Position numbers and translations under genes: made by a program
In this document: piece after piece, positions 7,694-17,066 of the stretch
How the letters are laid out: each line of letters starts with the position of its first letter
Position numbering within the stretch: position 1 is the first letter of the stretch
The notes under the pieces: model-generated
The model's input: only the letters and a program-made list of their open reading frames with translations
Databases searched by the model: none
What the model was told of the DNA's origin: nothing
Origin: an uncultured Candidatus Melainabacteria bacterium
GTDB taxonomy: Bacteria; Cyanobacteriota; Vampirovibrionia; Gastranaerophilales; Gastranaerophilaceae
Assembly (NCBI GenBank): GCA_947525005.1
Contig: CANNUY010000009.1
Location: 1 to 64,000, forward strand
Direction of reading: 5' to 3'
Length of the DNA: 64,000 nt

Positions 7694-8876
7694 GAATGTA
7701 CTCCAAGATGTTTTTAGCCACTTGTTGTTTTGTAGCTTTTTCAAAATGTTTAATGTTATGTGATTTATCTAGTATGTAGATTTCATTTTCATCAGCGCCA
7801 AACCCGATATCTTTTCTTGAAATATCATTTGCAACTAAATAATCGCAACCTTTTTTATCAATTTTGTTTTTAGCAAACTCTATTAGGTTCTGACTTTCAG
7901 CGCAAAAACCTATAATTGTTTGTCCATCTTTTTTCTTAGATGAAATTTCTTTTAAGATATCAGGATTTTTTGTAAGTGTTATTGAAATTGTATCTTCACT
8001 AGTTTTTTTAATTTTTTGTTCTGAATAATCTTGTGCTTTATAGTCAGCAACGGCTGCTGCCATAATTACTATTGTTGCTGTTTCAAGACTTTTTTCTACA
8101 GCTTTTTGCATTTCAACTGCTGATTGAACAACAGTGTTTTTATAAGGTTTGTCCACAGGAAAGGTTGATATAAGTTCTACCTTTGCACCTTTTTTGTGTG
8201 CAATATCAGCTAGTGCTATTCCCATTTTCCCTGATGAAAAATTAGAAATATATCTTACTGGGTCAAGTTTTTCTATCGTACCACCTGCTGTTATAACAAT
8301 AGTTTGACCGTTTAGAGTTTTCTTTTCCTCTAATAATTCTATTGATTTTGAATAAATCTTATTGATATCTGCGAGTCTACCTGCTCCATTTGTTCCACAA
8401 GCAAGATACCCTGATTCAGGGTCTACAAATTCATATCCATTTGATGAAAGTTTTTTTATGTTTTCTTGAACAAAAGGATTATTCCACATATTTGTATTCA
8501 TCGCTGGCGCTATTAAAACTGGCTTGTTAAAAGCACAAATGATAGAAGTTAAAAGATTATCACAAATGCCGTTAGCTATTTTAGATATTGTGTTTGCAGT
8601 TGCAGGTGCAAGCACTAGGATATCACCTTCATCACAAAGAGAAATGTGTTCAGGTTTGTATTCTTTTATATCAAAATTATCAGAATATACTTGGTTTTGA
8701 GATAGTGTAGCAAGTGTTAACTCAGTTACAAAATTAAATGCGTTTTCTGTTGCGATGACTTTTACATTATAGTCATTTTTCTTATAAAGTCTAATAAGTT
8801 CGCATATTTTGTATGATGCAATTCCACCTGTTATCCCTATAAGTACTGTTTTTTTGTTTTGTGATAGCTCGTTCAT
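7686..8876 (-). CDS. coaBC: Bifunctional phosphopantothenoylcysteine decarboxylase / phosphopantothenate-cysteine ligase
   Basis: Joins cysteine to 4'-phosphopantothenate (CTP-dependent) and decarboxylates the product, two steps of coenzyme A synthesis. N-terminal flavoprotein CoaC domain: VLIGITGGIASYK, LVLAPATANT, and the substrate-binding PAMNTNMW near residue 123. C-terminal CoaB domain begins near 195 with TAGGTIEKLDPVRYISN. Length 396 residues, full size. It follows gmk by 7 bp. panB and panC, earlier in the same pathway, lie about 3 kb away in another operon. Confidence 0.93.
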   Translation of the reverse strand: MNELSQNKKTVLIGITGGIASYKICELIRLYKKNDYNVKVIATENAFNFVTELTLATLSQNQVYSDNFDIKEYKPEHISLCDEGDILVLAPATANTISKIANGICDNLLTSIICAFNKPVLIAPAMNTNMWNNPFVQENIKKLSSNGYEFVDPESGYLACGTNGAGRLADINKIYSKSIELLEEKKTLNGQTIVITAGGTIEKLDPVRYISNFSSGKMGIALADIAHKKGAKVELISTFPVDKPYKNTVVQSAVEMQKAVEKSLETATIVIMAAAVADYKAQDYSEQKIKKTSEDTISITLTKNPDILKEISSKKKDGQTIIGFCAESQNLIEFAKNKIDKKGCDYLVANDISRKDIGFGADENEIYILDKSHNIKHFEKATKQQVAKNILEYILE

Positions 8877-8883
8877 AAGCCTT

Positions 8884-9441
8884 TTATTGTCCTATTATTT
8901 GTTTGATTTCTGAAACAGCTCTTTCCACAGAATCATTTATAACTATGTGGTCAAACTGTTTTGAGTTTTCTTTTTCTAAATCAAAGAATGCAAGACGTTT
9001 TTGGATAGCTTCTTCGGTTTCAGTTTTGCGACCTCTTAGTCTAGAAACAAGTTCTTCATAAGATGGTGGTGCGATAAAGATAAGAATAACTTCTGGAAGT
9101 TTTTCTTTTATTTGTAAAGCACCTTGTGTATCGATTTCTAAAAGAACGTGATCTCCTTTTTTTATTGAGTCGAGTACAAAAGATTTGCTTGTTCCATAAA
9201 GGTTTCCAGAAAACTCTGCCCATTCTATGAAGTCATCGTTTTTGATAGAGCTTTCAAATTTTTCTCGTGATAAAAAATGATAGTTTTTCCCATTTACTTC
9301 ACCTTCTCGAGGAGCTCTTGTGGTACAAGAAACAGAAAGTTTTATGTCGTCACAATCTGAAAGCAAAGACTTTATTATTGTCCCTTTGCCAACTCCTGAT
9401 GAACCTGATATTACTATTATTTTTTTATCTGTACTGCTCAT
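8884..9441 (-). CDS. gmk: Guanylate kinase
   Basis: Phosphorylates GMP to GDP. The P-loop SGSSGVGKGTI (residues 12-22) and the GMP-binding SCTTRAPREGEVNGKNYHF are intact; 185 residues is near the usual 200. First gene of the minus-strand operon with coaBC and nif3. In many bacteria rpoZ (RNA polymerase omega) lies between gmk and coaBC; here the 7-bp gap leaves no room for it. Confidence 0.93.
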   Translation of the reverse strand: MSSTDKKIIVISGSSGVGKGTIIKSLLSDCDDIKLSVSCTTRAPREGEVNGKNYHFLSREKFESSIKNDDFIEWAEFSGNLYGTSKSFVLDSIKKGDHVLLEIDTQGALQIKEKLPEVILIFIAPPSYEELVSRLRGRKTETEEAIQKRLAFFDLEKENSKQFDHIVINDSVERAVSEIKQIIGQ

Positions 9442-9566
9442 TTCTTGAAATTTTATAAAAAAAATAATAATCTTTCAAGTTTTTCTTTCGTAACAATTTC
9501 TACACATCATGTAAGAAAATTCTTTTAGTTGTATAATGGAATAAGATTAGTATGAGAGGATAGAAA

Positions 9567-10361
9567 ATGATTAAAACTCCCGTAAAGAAAAGTATTAAAA
9601 GTCTAGATTTTAATTGTGATTTGGCACAAAGTTTTGGGGTTTATAAAAACTCTTCAGAATTTGATATGTTAGATTACGTTAGTTCTGTAAATATTTCTTG
9701 TGGTTTTCACGCAGGTGACCCACAGACGATAAAAAGAGCTTTGTTGACAGCTAAAGAAAAGAATGTCGTTATCGGTGCTCACATTGGTTATTCTGATATT
9801 CAAGGTTTTGGTTATAGAGCTATGGATTTATCAGATGAAGAATTAGAAGCACTCGTTATATATCAAGTTGGTGCATTGATGTCTTTTGCAAAGGCTTATA
9901 AATTGGAAGTTGAACACGTTAGACCACACGGAGCTATGTATAAGAAAGCAAGTGAAGATTTTCACTTCTCAACAGTTATTGCAAGAGCTATCCAAAAATG
10001 TTCTCAATGGTTGACATATTGTGGTGCGTCTGGTGAAATTCTTCAAAAGACTGGTGATTATGTAAAAATCCCTGTTTGTAATGAGATTATTTTGGATAAG
10101 AATTACAACCAAGACTTGCAAATTCAATATTCAATGAAGGATATAACTGATACAGACTCTTGTGTAAAAAGATTGCAAACCATTTTGCATACTTCACAAG
10201 TTAATAATACTTCTGACGGTTTGACTATTGCTAAGATTGATTCAATTCATTTTAGTAATAAATATCAAAACTCTTTGGAAATTGTACAAAGAGCAAATTC
10301 TTTAATATCACCTGAACCTGTAAAATATGGTCAGGTAAAAGCATCAGGATGGGTGGAATAG
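9567..10361 (+). CDS. pxpA: LamB/YcsF family, 5-oxoprolinase subunit A
   Basis: PxpA, with PxpB and PxpC, opens 5-oxoproline to glutamate. Family motifs are FNCDLAQSFGVYKN, the conserved NISCGFHAGDPQTI (near residues 43-56), GAHIGYSDIQGFG and VEHVRPHGAMYKKA. Length 264 residues, as usual. The gene heads the long plus-strand operon; a TATAAT lies at 9532-9537 and GAGAGGA precedes the ATG. No pxpB or pxpC is near, which is odd because subunit A is usually beside them. Confidence 0.87.
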   Translation: MIKTPVKKSIKSLDFNCDLAQSFGVYKNSSEFDMLDYVSSVNISCGFHAGDPQTIKRALLTAKEKNVVIGAHIGYSDIQGFGYRAMDLSDEELEALVIYQVGALMSFAKAYKLEVEHVRPHGAMYKKASEDFHFSTVIARAIQKCSQWLTYCGASGEILQKTGDYVKIPVCNEIILDKNYNQDLQIQYSMKDITDTDSCVKRLQTILHTSQVNNTSDGLTIAKIDSIHFSNKYQNSLEIVQRANSLISPEPVKYGQVKASGWVE

Positions 10362-10362
10362 A

Positions 10363-11673
10363 ATGAAAAATATAATTAAAAATAATATGAAAATGCCTAA
10401 AACGGCAGGTTGGTTAATTCCTGGATTAGAAATTAAAAGATGGTTCGCACTTATATTTTTGGGTTGTGCGTTTATTATTCTTGGTATTTTGACTTTGTCT
10501 ACACCAGAACAAGTTTATAATATTTTGACAAGTATCAAAAAATCTGTGAATGTTGATTTGGTTGCAGGTTTAGCGATATGTCTTGGTGCAATATTATTCT
10601 TCAAGGGTTGGCAAAAAACAAATCTTTCTATGCTTGATATTCATACAGGTAAAGAAAAAGAAGGAGTTTTGGAAACCTTATATAGAAGAAAAAAATTAAA
10701 CAAAGGACCTAAAATCGTTGCTATTGGTGGTGGTACAGGACTATCAATGTTGTTAAAGGGTATTAAAAAAATTACAAATAATATCACTGCTGTTGTTACA
10801 GTTGGTGATGATGGAGGTAGTTCAGGTCGTTTAAGAGAAGAAATGGGTGTTCTTCCTCCAGGTGATATTAGAAACTGTATTGCAGCATTGGCTGATGATG
10901 AAGACTTGGTTACAAAGTTATTTCAATATCGTTTTGATGTTGGCGAAGGTTTGAAAGGTCACAGTTTTGGTAACTTATTCTTGACTGCACTATGTTCAAT
11001 TACAGGTGATATGGTTAGAGCTGTTAAAGAGTCATCAAATGTTCTATCAATCAGAGGTAGAGTTTTGCCATCAACTTTGGATAATATGAAGTTGGTTGCT
11101 GAAATGGAAGATGGAAGAATTATTCACGGAGAATCTTCTATTCCAGAAGCACACGGTAAGATTAAAAGATTGTTCACAGAGCCTGCTGAATGTAAGGCTT
11201 TGCCTGAAGTTATTCAAGCTATTAAAGATGCTGATTTAATTATTATGGGTCCTGGTAGCCTTTATACAAGTGTTATTCCAAACCTTTTGATTAAAGAAAT
11301 TGCAGAAGAAGTAGCAAAATCAAAGGCTAAAAAAATCTATGTATGTAATATTATGACACAGGTTGGTGAAACTGATAACTATTCTGTAGCAAGCCACGTA
11401 AATGCGTTGATAGCTCATGCAGGTAGTTCTGATATTTTAGATGCTGTACTTGTAAATAACAGTATTCCAAAGAATATTTCACCAGCTTATGCAAAACATA
11501 ATTCTTATCCAGTGGTATTGGATATGGAGAATTTGAAACCTACAGGTGTAAAACTTGTTTCTGCTAAGTTGATAGAAGAAGAAGAAAGTAAAAATGGACT
11601 TATAAGACATAGTTCTTATAGAGTTGCTCGTTCAGTATATTATTGGTATAGAAAACAATTAAGAAGAAAATAA
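10363..11673 (+). CDS. yvcK: YvcK/CofD-like putative gluconeogenesis factor with N-terminal membrane anchor
   Basis: YvcK proteins bind UDP-sugars and are needed for growth on gluconeogenic carbon sources and for correct cell-wall synthesis. The core domain starts near residue 115 with KIVAIGGGTGLSMLLKGI, followed by TVGDDGGSSGRLREEMG and LPPGDIRNCIAALAD. Ahead of it are two hydrophobic segments (about 26-48 and 61-82) that probably anchor the protein in the inner membrane, a layout also seen in longer YvcK proteins. One base separates it from pxpA and one from panB. Confidence 0.88.
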   Translation: MKNIIKNNMKMPKTAGWLIPGLEIKRWFALIFLGCAFIILGILTLSTPEQVYNILTSIKKSVNVDLVAGLAICLGAILFFKGWQKTNLSMLDIHTGKEKEGVLETLYRRKKLNKGPKIVAIGGGTGLSMLLKGIKKITNNITAVVTVGDDGGSSGRLREEMGVLPPGDIRNCIAALADDEDLVTKLFQYRFDVGEGLKGHSFGNLFLTALCSITGDMVRAVKESSNVLSIRGRVLPSTLDNMKLVAEMEDGRIIHGESSIPEAHGKIKRLFTEPAECKALPEVIQAIKDADLIIMGPGSLYTSVIPNLLIKEIAEEVAKSKAKKIYVCNIMTQVGETDNYSVASHVNALIAHAGSSDILDAVLVNNSIPKNISPAYAKHNSYPVVLDMENLKPTGVKLVSAKLIEEEESKNGLIRHSSYRVARSVYYWYRKQLRRK

Positions 11674-11674
11674 T

Positions 11675-12526
11675 ATGGCTAAAAAGATTACAGTTAAGAC
11701 AATTAAATCTTTGTTTGAAAACGGTGAAAAAATCGCCGTTTTAACTGCTTATGATTATTCAACAGCAAAGTATATAGATGAAGCAGGTGCTGAGATAATC
11801 TTGGTGGGTGATTCATTAGCAAATGTTGCTTTAGGATATGAGTCTACTCACTCTGTTTCTATGAATGAGATGTTGATTTTTGTTGGAGCTGTAGCACGTG
11901 GAGTTAGTCGCTCAATGGTTATCGCTGATATGCCGTTTATGAGCTACAACATTTCTGTTGAAGAAGCAATCAGAAATGCAGGAGAATTCGTAAGAGCTGG
12001 TGCAAATGCTGTTAAAATAGAAGGTTGTAACGATTATATATTGAATGTGATTAAGAGATGTACTCAATCAGGTATTCCTGTTTTGGGTCATTTAGGTTTT
12101 ACTCCTCAATCAAAGAATACAATTGGAGGAAACCTTATACAAGGAAAAACTTTGTCTGATACATTGAATATTTTTGAACAAGCAAAACAATTACAAGAGG
12201 CAGGTGTGTTTGCAGTGGTGCTTGAACTTGTTCCAGAAGAAAGTTCTCAGTATATTACAGAACGCTTGAGTGTGCCTACAATTGGCATTGGAGCAGGACG
12301 TTATTGTTCTGGACAGGTGCTTGTATCCGATGATATGTTGGGCAAGTTTTCGGATTATAAACCACATTTTGCAAGACAATATGCAAATATGAAAGATGTT
12401 ATATTAAGTTCTTCAAAAAGTTATATTGAAGATGTTAAAAATAAGAAATTCCCATCAGAAGATGAAGTTTTTAAGTTGTCTGAAGAGGAATTATTTTTGT
12501 TGAAGAAGGAAGGCTCTTTATGTTAG
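11675..12526 (+). CDS. panB: 3-methyl-2-oxobutanoate hydroxymethyltransferase
   Basis: Transfers a hydroxymethyl group from methylene-tetrahydrofolate to 2-oxoisovalerate, the first committed step of pantothenate synthesis. Motifs include LTAYDYSTAKYIDEAG, the metal-binding VGDSLANVALGYEST, ADMPFMSY, GHLGFTPQS and GIGAGRYCSGQVLV. Length 283 residues. Its end overlaps the panC start by 7 bp, the usual coupling of panB and panC. No panD is seen in the window. Confidence 0.93.
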   Translation: MAKKITVKTIKSLFENGEKIAVLTAYDYSTAKYIDEAGAEIILVGDSLANVALGYESTHSVSMNEMLIFVGAVARGVSRSMVIADMPFMSYNISVEEAIRNAGEFVRAGANAVKIEGCNDYILNVIKRCTQSGIPVLGHLGFTPQSKNTIGGNLIQGKTLSDTLNIFEQAKQLQEAGVFAVVLELVPEESSQYITERLSVPTIGIGAGRYCSGQVLVSDDMLGKFSDYKPHFARQYANMKDVILSSSKSYIEDVKNKKFPSEDEVFKLSEEELFLLKKEGSLC

Positions 12527-13374
12527 TTCATAAGATAGAAGAAGTAAAACAAAAAGTAAAAGAATGGAAAAAAGAGGGGTTGGTTATAGGTGTAGTTCCT
12601 ACAATGGGAGCATTGCATAATGGCCACGCATCTTTGATAAAAAAAGCTGTTGAAAAATGTGATAAAGTTATTGTATCTGTTTTTGTAAATCCAATCCAGT
12701 TTGGACCATCAGAAGATTATGACAAATATCCAAGAACACTAGAGGCTGATGTAAAGTTGGCTGAGGGTATTGGTGCTGATTTAGTTTTTGCGCCATCACC
12801 AGATGAAATGTATGGTAAAGGTCAAAGACTTTCAAATGATACTTTGACTTATGTTGCTCCACCATTTTTCTATGTAAACAAATTGTGTGGAAAATCTCGT
12901 GTAGGACACTTTGACGGTGTTTGTACAGTTGTTATGAAACTGTTTAATATTACACAGGCTGATTTCGGATTCTTTGGTCAAAAAGATGCTCAACAGTTTA
13001 TTATTTTGAATAAGATGGTACATGATTTGAATGTTCCTATTGAATTAATTCAATGTCCGATTGTTAGAGAAGAAAGTGGTTTAGCATTGAGTTCAAGAAA
13101 CAAATATCTTGATGAACAAGGTTTAAAAGATGCTCTTGCTTTGAGTAGAATTTTGAATAATATCAAGTCTTGTTATCAACAAGGTATTACTGATGTTGAG
13201 GCTTTAAAAGAAACAGCTTTTAAGTTTTTGACAGACAAACACGATTTAGAATATTTAGAGTTTGTAGACAAAACAAATTTAGAAGATAAAACAGTTGCAG
13301 ATGATAATACTCTAGTATTAATTGCTTGTAGAGTTGAGTCTGTAAGGTTGATTGATAATATTTATTTAAAATAG
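12520..13374 (+). CDS. panC: Pantothenate synthetase
   Basis: Condenses pantoate and beta-alanine with ATP to pantothenate. Signature VVPTMGALHNGHASLIKKA (HxGH nucleotide-binding motif near residues 35-38), VSVFVNPIQFGPSEDY, FGQKDAQQ and SSRNKYL, the equivalent of the KMSKS loop. Length 284 residues. It starts inside the end of panB (AAGGAAGGCTC upstream) and is followed after 34 bp by the oxidoreductase gene. Confidence 0.94.
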   Translation: MLVHKIEEVKQKVKEWKKEGLVIGVVPTMGALHNGHASLIKKAVEKCDKVIVSVFVNPIQFGPSEDYDKYPRTLEADVKLAEGIGADLVFAPSPDEMYGKGQRLSNDTLTYVAPPFFYVNKLCGKSRVGHFDGVCTVVMKLFNITQADFGFFGQKDAQQFIILNKMVHDLNVPIELIQCPIVREESGLALSSRNKYLDEQGLKDALALSRILNNIKSCYQQGITDVEALKETAFKFLTDKHDLEYLEFVDKTNLEDKTVADDNTLVLIACRVESVRLIDNIYLK

Positions 13375-13408
13375 AAGTATAAGAATAATAAGATAAAGGG
13401 AATAGAGT

Positions 13409-14422
13409 ATGAATAATCAAAAAGTAGCAGTTATTGGTTACGGAATGTGGGGAAAGAACATTGTACGTAATTTTTATAACTTAAATGTATTAGATACAGT
13501 ATGTGATTTAGATGCTGAAACAAGAGAAAAAATAAAAGCATTATATCCATCAATTAATGTTGTTGGTGATATGAATGAAATCTTGAATAATCCTGAAATT
13601 ACAGCTGTAGCAGTTGTTACGCCAAGCCACACTCACTATAAAATAGTAAAAACTATGTTGGAAGCAGGAAAACATGTTTATGTTGAAAAACCTATTTCAA
13701 CAGTTGCTAAAGAAGCAAAAGATTTAATGGATTTAGCAAATGAAAAAGGTTTAGTTTTGATGGTTGGTCACTTGTTATTGTACCACCCTGCTGTAAATAG
13801 ACTAAAAATGATGATTGATGCAGGCGAGTTGGGTGATATTGTTTATGCTCAAAGTGACAGATTGAATGTTAATTACTTTAAAAATGATAGAAGTGTAATG
13901 TGGGATTTAGCTCCACACGATGTATCTATGATTTCTTATGTAACTGGGAAAAATCCTGTTAGAGTTGTTTCTGCTGTTGGTTGTTCAACTGATAAGAACG
14001 TAATTATGGATATTACACATATTTGTATTGAGTTTGAAGACGGTGTATTAGGTTATATCTCTGATAGCTGGATTACTCCTCAAAAACACGTTACATTGTT
14101 AGTTCGTGGTACAAAAGCAACTGCTATTTTAGATGATACAGTTCAAGAAAATAAATTGAAATTATATGATAATTTCTCTGCTGGCAAAACTCAAGATATA
14201 CCATTAGATTATCTTGAAATCGAACCACTTAAACTTGAGTGCCAACACTTTGTAAGATGTTGTGAATCAGGCTTGAAGGCTCGTTCTGACGGTGAAAACG
14301 GTTATAATGTTGTTAGCATCTTGGAAGAAGCTGAAAAGGTTATGTTAGGTAGAGATGTTGAAAAACTTGATGAAAAAGAAAAGAACTTTGTTCTATCAAG
14401 AGTTAAACAAGGAAAGAAATAG
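13409..14422 (+). CDS. Gfo/Idh/MocA family NAD(P)-dependent oxidoreductase
   Basis: Rossmann-fold dehydrogenase of sugars or nucleotide sugars. N-terminal dinucleotide-binding motif VAVIGYGMWGKNIVRNF (residues 5-21), then VYVEKPIST with the conserved E-K-P, and MWDLAPHDVSM with the His of the active site. The substrate cannot be told from sequence; WlbA-like UDP-sugar dehydrogenases are the nearest type I can name. Length 337 residues. AAAGGGAA precedes the ATG. Its place between pan genes and phospholipid/tRNA genes gives no pathway clue. Confidence 0.85.
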   Translation: MNNQKVAVIGYGMWGKNIVRNFYNLNVLDTVCDLDAETREKIKALYPSINVVGDMNEILNNPEITAVAVVTPSHTHYKIVKTMLEAGKHVYVEKPISTVAKEAKDLMDLANEKGLVLMVGHLLLYHPAVNRLKMMIDAGELGDIVYAQSDRLNVNYFKNDRSVMWDLAPHDVSMISYVTGKNPVRVVSAVGCSTDKNVIMDITHICIEFEDGVLGYISDSWITPQKHVTLLVRGTKATAILDDTVQENKLKLYDNFSAGKTQDIPLDYLEIEPLKLECQHFVRCCESGLKARSDGENGYNVVSILEEAEKVMLGRDVEKLDEKEKNFVLSRVKQGKK

Positions 14423-14440
14423 GGTTTAGGGATAAATATT

Positions 14441-15031
14441 ATGGCAAATTTTATAACAATTTTTAGAGTATTTTTGATGTTCATAGGTGTCTACTTGGTA
14501 ATGACACAAGAGGGTAATTTTAATGCTTATGTTTGGGCGTTGGTGCTCACTATATTAGCATTTTCACTAGATGGACTAGATGGTTATGTTGCAAGAAAAT
14601 TCCACGAAGAATCAAAATTGGGAGCTTTGTTGGACATTATGAGTGACAGAATTGTTGAAAACACTTATTGGATTGTGTTTGCAGTTATGGGTTGGTTACC
14701 TGTTTGGTTCTCTTTAGTTGCTCTAACAAGAGGATTTGTAACTGATACTATTAGAAGTGCTGCTATGGAAAAAGGTTTAACTCCATTTGGTATGCAAAGA
14801 AACCCGATTTGCAAATGGATTACAGGCTCTAAGTTTATGAGAATTACTTATGCAGTTGCAAAAGTTTTAGCATTTATTGTTATTATTTTAGCAAAAGTCC
14901 CAAATATGCCAAATGCAGATGTTGTTTATCACGTAGGTTATTTGTTAGCGCTTATTGCAATCGTGTTCTGTGTTGTTAGAGGTTTACCTGTTGTAATTGA
15001 AGCAAAGGCAGTGTTAGGTGATGAGAAATAA
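14441..15031 (+). CDS. CDP-alcohol phosphatidyltransferase (PgsA-like)
   Basis: Membrane enzyme transferring a phosphatidyl group from CDP-diacylglycerol to an alcohol such as glycerol-3-phosphate. The catalytic signature D-x2-DG-x2-AR-x8-G-x3-D-x3-D is complete (DGLDGYVARKF then GALLDIMSDR, residues about 46-72). Several hydrophobic helices surround it. Length 196 residues, as for PgsA, so phosphatidylglycerophosphate synthase is the best guess. Its end overlaps the trmL start. Confidence 0.85.
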   Translation: MANFITIFRVFLMFIGVYLVMTQEGNFNAYVWALVLTILAFSLDGLDGYVARKFHEESKLGALLDIMSDRIVENTYWIVFAVMGWLPVWFSLVALTRGFVTDTIRSAAMEKGLTPFGMQRNPICKWITGSKFMRITYAVAKVLAFIVIILAKVPNMPNADVVYHVGYLLALIAIVFCVVRGLPVVIEAKAVLGDEK

Positions 15032-15473
15032 AATAAACGTAGTTTTATATGAACCAGAAATTCCTCAAAACACAGGCAATATAGCAAGATTGTGTGCTTG
15101 TTGTGATGCAAATTTGTATTTGGTTGGAAAGCTAGGTTTTTCATTGTCTGATAAGTATACAAAGCGTGCAGGCTTGGATTATTGGGATAGTGTAAATATT
15201 ACTAAGGTTGATACATTACAAGAATTACAAGCACAGCACCCTGAGGCTACTTTTTATTATTTGACTACGAAAAGTAAGAAACTTTATACTGATGTTAAAT
15301 ATAAAGATGGCGACTTCTTGGTGTTTGGACCTGAATCAAGAGGGTTGCCAAAAGAATATGTTACACAAGATACAGCAGTAACTTTACCTATGAAAGAGGG
15401 ACAAAGAAGTTTAAACCTTTCTAACTCTGTAGCTATAACTGTTTATGAGGTAATTAGACAAAATGGAATTTAA
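15021..15473 (+). CDS. trmL: tRNA (cytidine/uridine-34 2'-O)-methyltransferase, TrmL family
   Basis: SPOUT-fold enzyme methylating the wobble ribose of tRNA-Leu. Motifs: VVLYEPEIPQNTGNIARLC at the N-terminus, FGPESRGLP, and the knot-forming LPMKEGQRSLNLSNSVAI. About 150 residues, normal for TrmL. I start at ATG 15021; GTG 15018 in the same frame is possible. It overlaps the preceding gene by 11 bp and the next by 11 bp. Confidence 0.9.
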   Translation: MRNKINVVLYEPEIPQNTGNIARLCACCDANLYLVGKLGFSLSDKYTKRAGLDYWDSVNITKVDTLQELQAQHPEATFYYLTTKSKKLYTDVKYKDGDFLVFGPESRGLPKEYVTQDTAVTLPMKEGQRSLNLSNSVAITVYEVIRQNGI

Positions 15474-16284
15474 GTTGCCCAAAAGAGAACAACTTTCTAA
15501 TAAAGGTACTTTTGGAAAAGTGCTAAATGTAGCAGGTTCTGAGTATTATACTGGAGCGCCTTATCTATCTTCTATATCAGCTTTAAAGGTTGGTTGTGGA
15601 TATGTTGCGCTTTCATCATCTCCAAAGGTTTTAAATACAGTAGCATTGAGAACTTCTGATTTGGTGTTTATTCCAATTACAGAGGTTAAAAAAGCCTTGA
15701 AAAACTATGATGTAGTTTCTGTGGGTTGTGGATTGTCTACAGATTTAAGTGTTTCTATTTTGTTTAAGTCGCTTTTAGATTCTTTAGCAAGTTTTGAAGG
15801 TACAGTTATTATTGATGCTGACGGACTTAATTTGTTGTCAAAGATTAAAAAAGAAATAGAATTACCTAAAAAACTTATAATTACTCCTCACCCTAAAGAA
15901 GCATCTAGATTACTAGATGTTGAGGTTGAAGAAATTTTGGAAAACCCAATGGATTATGCAAAACAATTGACTGAAAAATATGGTTGTACAACAGTTTTAA
16001 AACTTCATAATACTATTGTTTGCTCAAGTGAGGGTGAAATTTATATAAATGAAACAGGAAATAGTGCTTTAGCAAAAGCTGGTTCTGGTGATGTTTTAAC
16101 AGGTATGATATCAGGATTAGTAGCTCAAAAAATGTCTGAATTTGAAGCTTCAAAACTTGGGGTTTATTTACATGGCAGAACTGGTGAAATTGCCTCTAGT
16201 ATGTTAAGTGAGTATTCTGTGTTGGCATCGGATTTACTAAATTATATCCCACTTGCGATAACAGATATGTTGGTAAAAGATTAA
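15463..16284 (+). CDS. nnrD: ADP/ATP-dependent NAD(P)H-hydrate dehydratase
   Basis: Repairs hydrated NAD(P)H. Only the ribokinase-like C-terminal half of the YjeF pair is present (273 residues); the epimerase half (NnrE) must be elsewhere or absent. Motifs: IIDADGLNLLS, ITPHPKEASRLL and the nucleotide-binding NSALAKAGSGDVLTGMISG near residues 205-223. Last gene of the pxpA operon, ending 4 bp into the convergent response regulator gene. Confidence 0.88.
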   Translation: MEFKLPKREQLSNKGTFGKVLNVAGSEYYTGAPYLSSISALKVGCGYVALSSSPKVLNTVALRTSDLVFIPITEVKKALKNYDVVSVGCGLSTDLSVSILFKSLLDSLASFEGTVIIDADGLNLLSKIKKEIELPKKLIITPHPKEASRLLDVEVEEILENPMDYAKQLTEKYGCTTVLKLHNTIVCSSEGEIYINETGNSALAKAGSGDVLTGMISGLVAQKMSEFEASKLGVYLHGRTGEIASSMLSEYSVLASDLLNYIPLAITDMLVKD

Positions 16285-16976
16285 ATATTTAGTTTGTATC
16301 CACCACCATAGATAGTTTCTATATATTTCTTGCCGTGAGCTATTTTATCTATTTTAGCTCTAATGTGTCTAATGTGTACTCGTATAGTTTCGATATCGTC
16401 AGTAGGTTCATATCCCCAAATATCTTTTAATAATTTTTTAGATGATATCATATTTCCGTGATTTTGGAATAGAATATAGAAAATCTCAAATTCAATTGGA
16501 GTTAATTTTGCAACTTCATCATTAATTTTAACAGAATATGTTTCTGGTAAAAGAGTTATCTCATTACATATTAAAAGTTCTTTTACAGCCATTGATTCAG
16601 GTATTCTGTTTGCACGTTTAAGTAATGCACGAACTCTTACATAAAGCTCATCTGTTTCAAAAGGTTTTACTAAATAATCATCTATTCCTATATCAAAACC
16701 TTTGACTTTGTCTTGAAGTTGGGATAAAGCAGTAAGCATGATTATTGGAATTTCTTTTGTGTTTTCGTTTTGTCGAATTCTTTGTGCAACTGTGTATCCA
16801 TCAACCTCTGGCATCATAACATCGAGAATTATTAAATCAGGAAGATATTGCTTTGCACAAGCGAAACCTTCTGTTCCATCAAATGCTTGATAAACCTTGT
16901 ATCCGTGTAGTTCAAGGTTTACTTTTATAAGTTCATTTATTGCACTATCATCGTCTACTACTAATATCTTGTTCAT
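16281..16976 (-). CDS. OmpR/PhoB-family response regulator (orphan)
   Basis: Two-domain transcription factor: receiver domain 1-120 with acidic residues DDD (8-10), phosphoacceptor Asp52 in LIILDVMMPEVDGY and Lys in YLVKPFE, then a winged-helix DNA-binding domain from about 130 (KLTPIEFEIF, WGYEP, IRVHIRHIRAKI, GGGYKL). No histidine kinase gene is adjacent. Cyanobacterial RpaA/RpaB have this domain order and bind direct repeats of TTACA-like boxes. The direct TGTAA repeats upstream of several genes here are therefore candidate targets, which is inference. No Shine-Dalgarno sequence is visible before the ATG. Confidence 0.9.
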   Translation of the reverse strand: MNKILVVDDDSAINELIKVNLELHGYKVYQAFDGTEGFACAKQYLPDLIILDVMMPEVDGYTVAQRIRQNENTKEIPIIMLTALSQLQDKVKGFDIGIDDYLVKPFETDELYVRVRALLKRANRIPESMAVKELLICNEITLLPETYSVKINDEVAKLTPIEFEIFYILFQNHGNMISSKKLLKDIWGYEPTDDIETIRVHIRHIRAKIDKIAHGKKYIETIYGGGYKLNI

Positions 16977-17066
16977 ATTTTTATTTTAGTATAAAAAAAA
17001 TAATTATTAACATGTTTATAAAAAAGATTATGCACAATGTTTTGATTTAGTGTAGAATACTATATA

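Noticed and set aside
7694..7744. Longer NIF3-like start at TTG 7744
   Set aside because: It lies inside coaBC without a ribosome site; TTG 7693 has GGAG at the right distance and matches the usual N-terminus.
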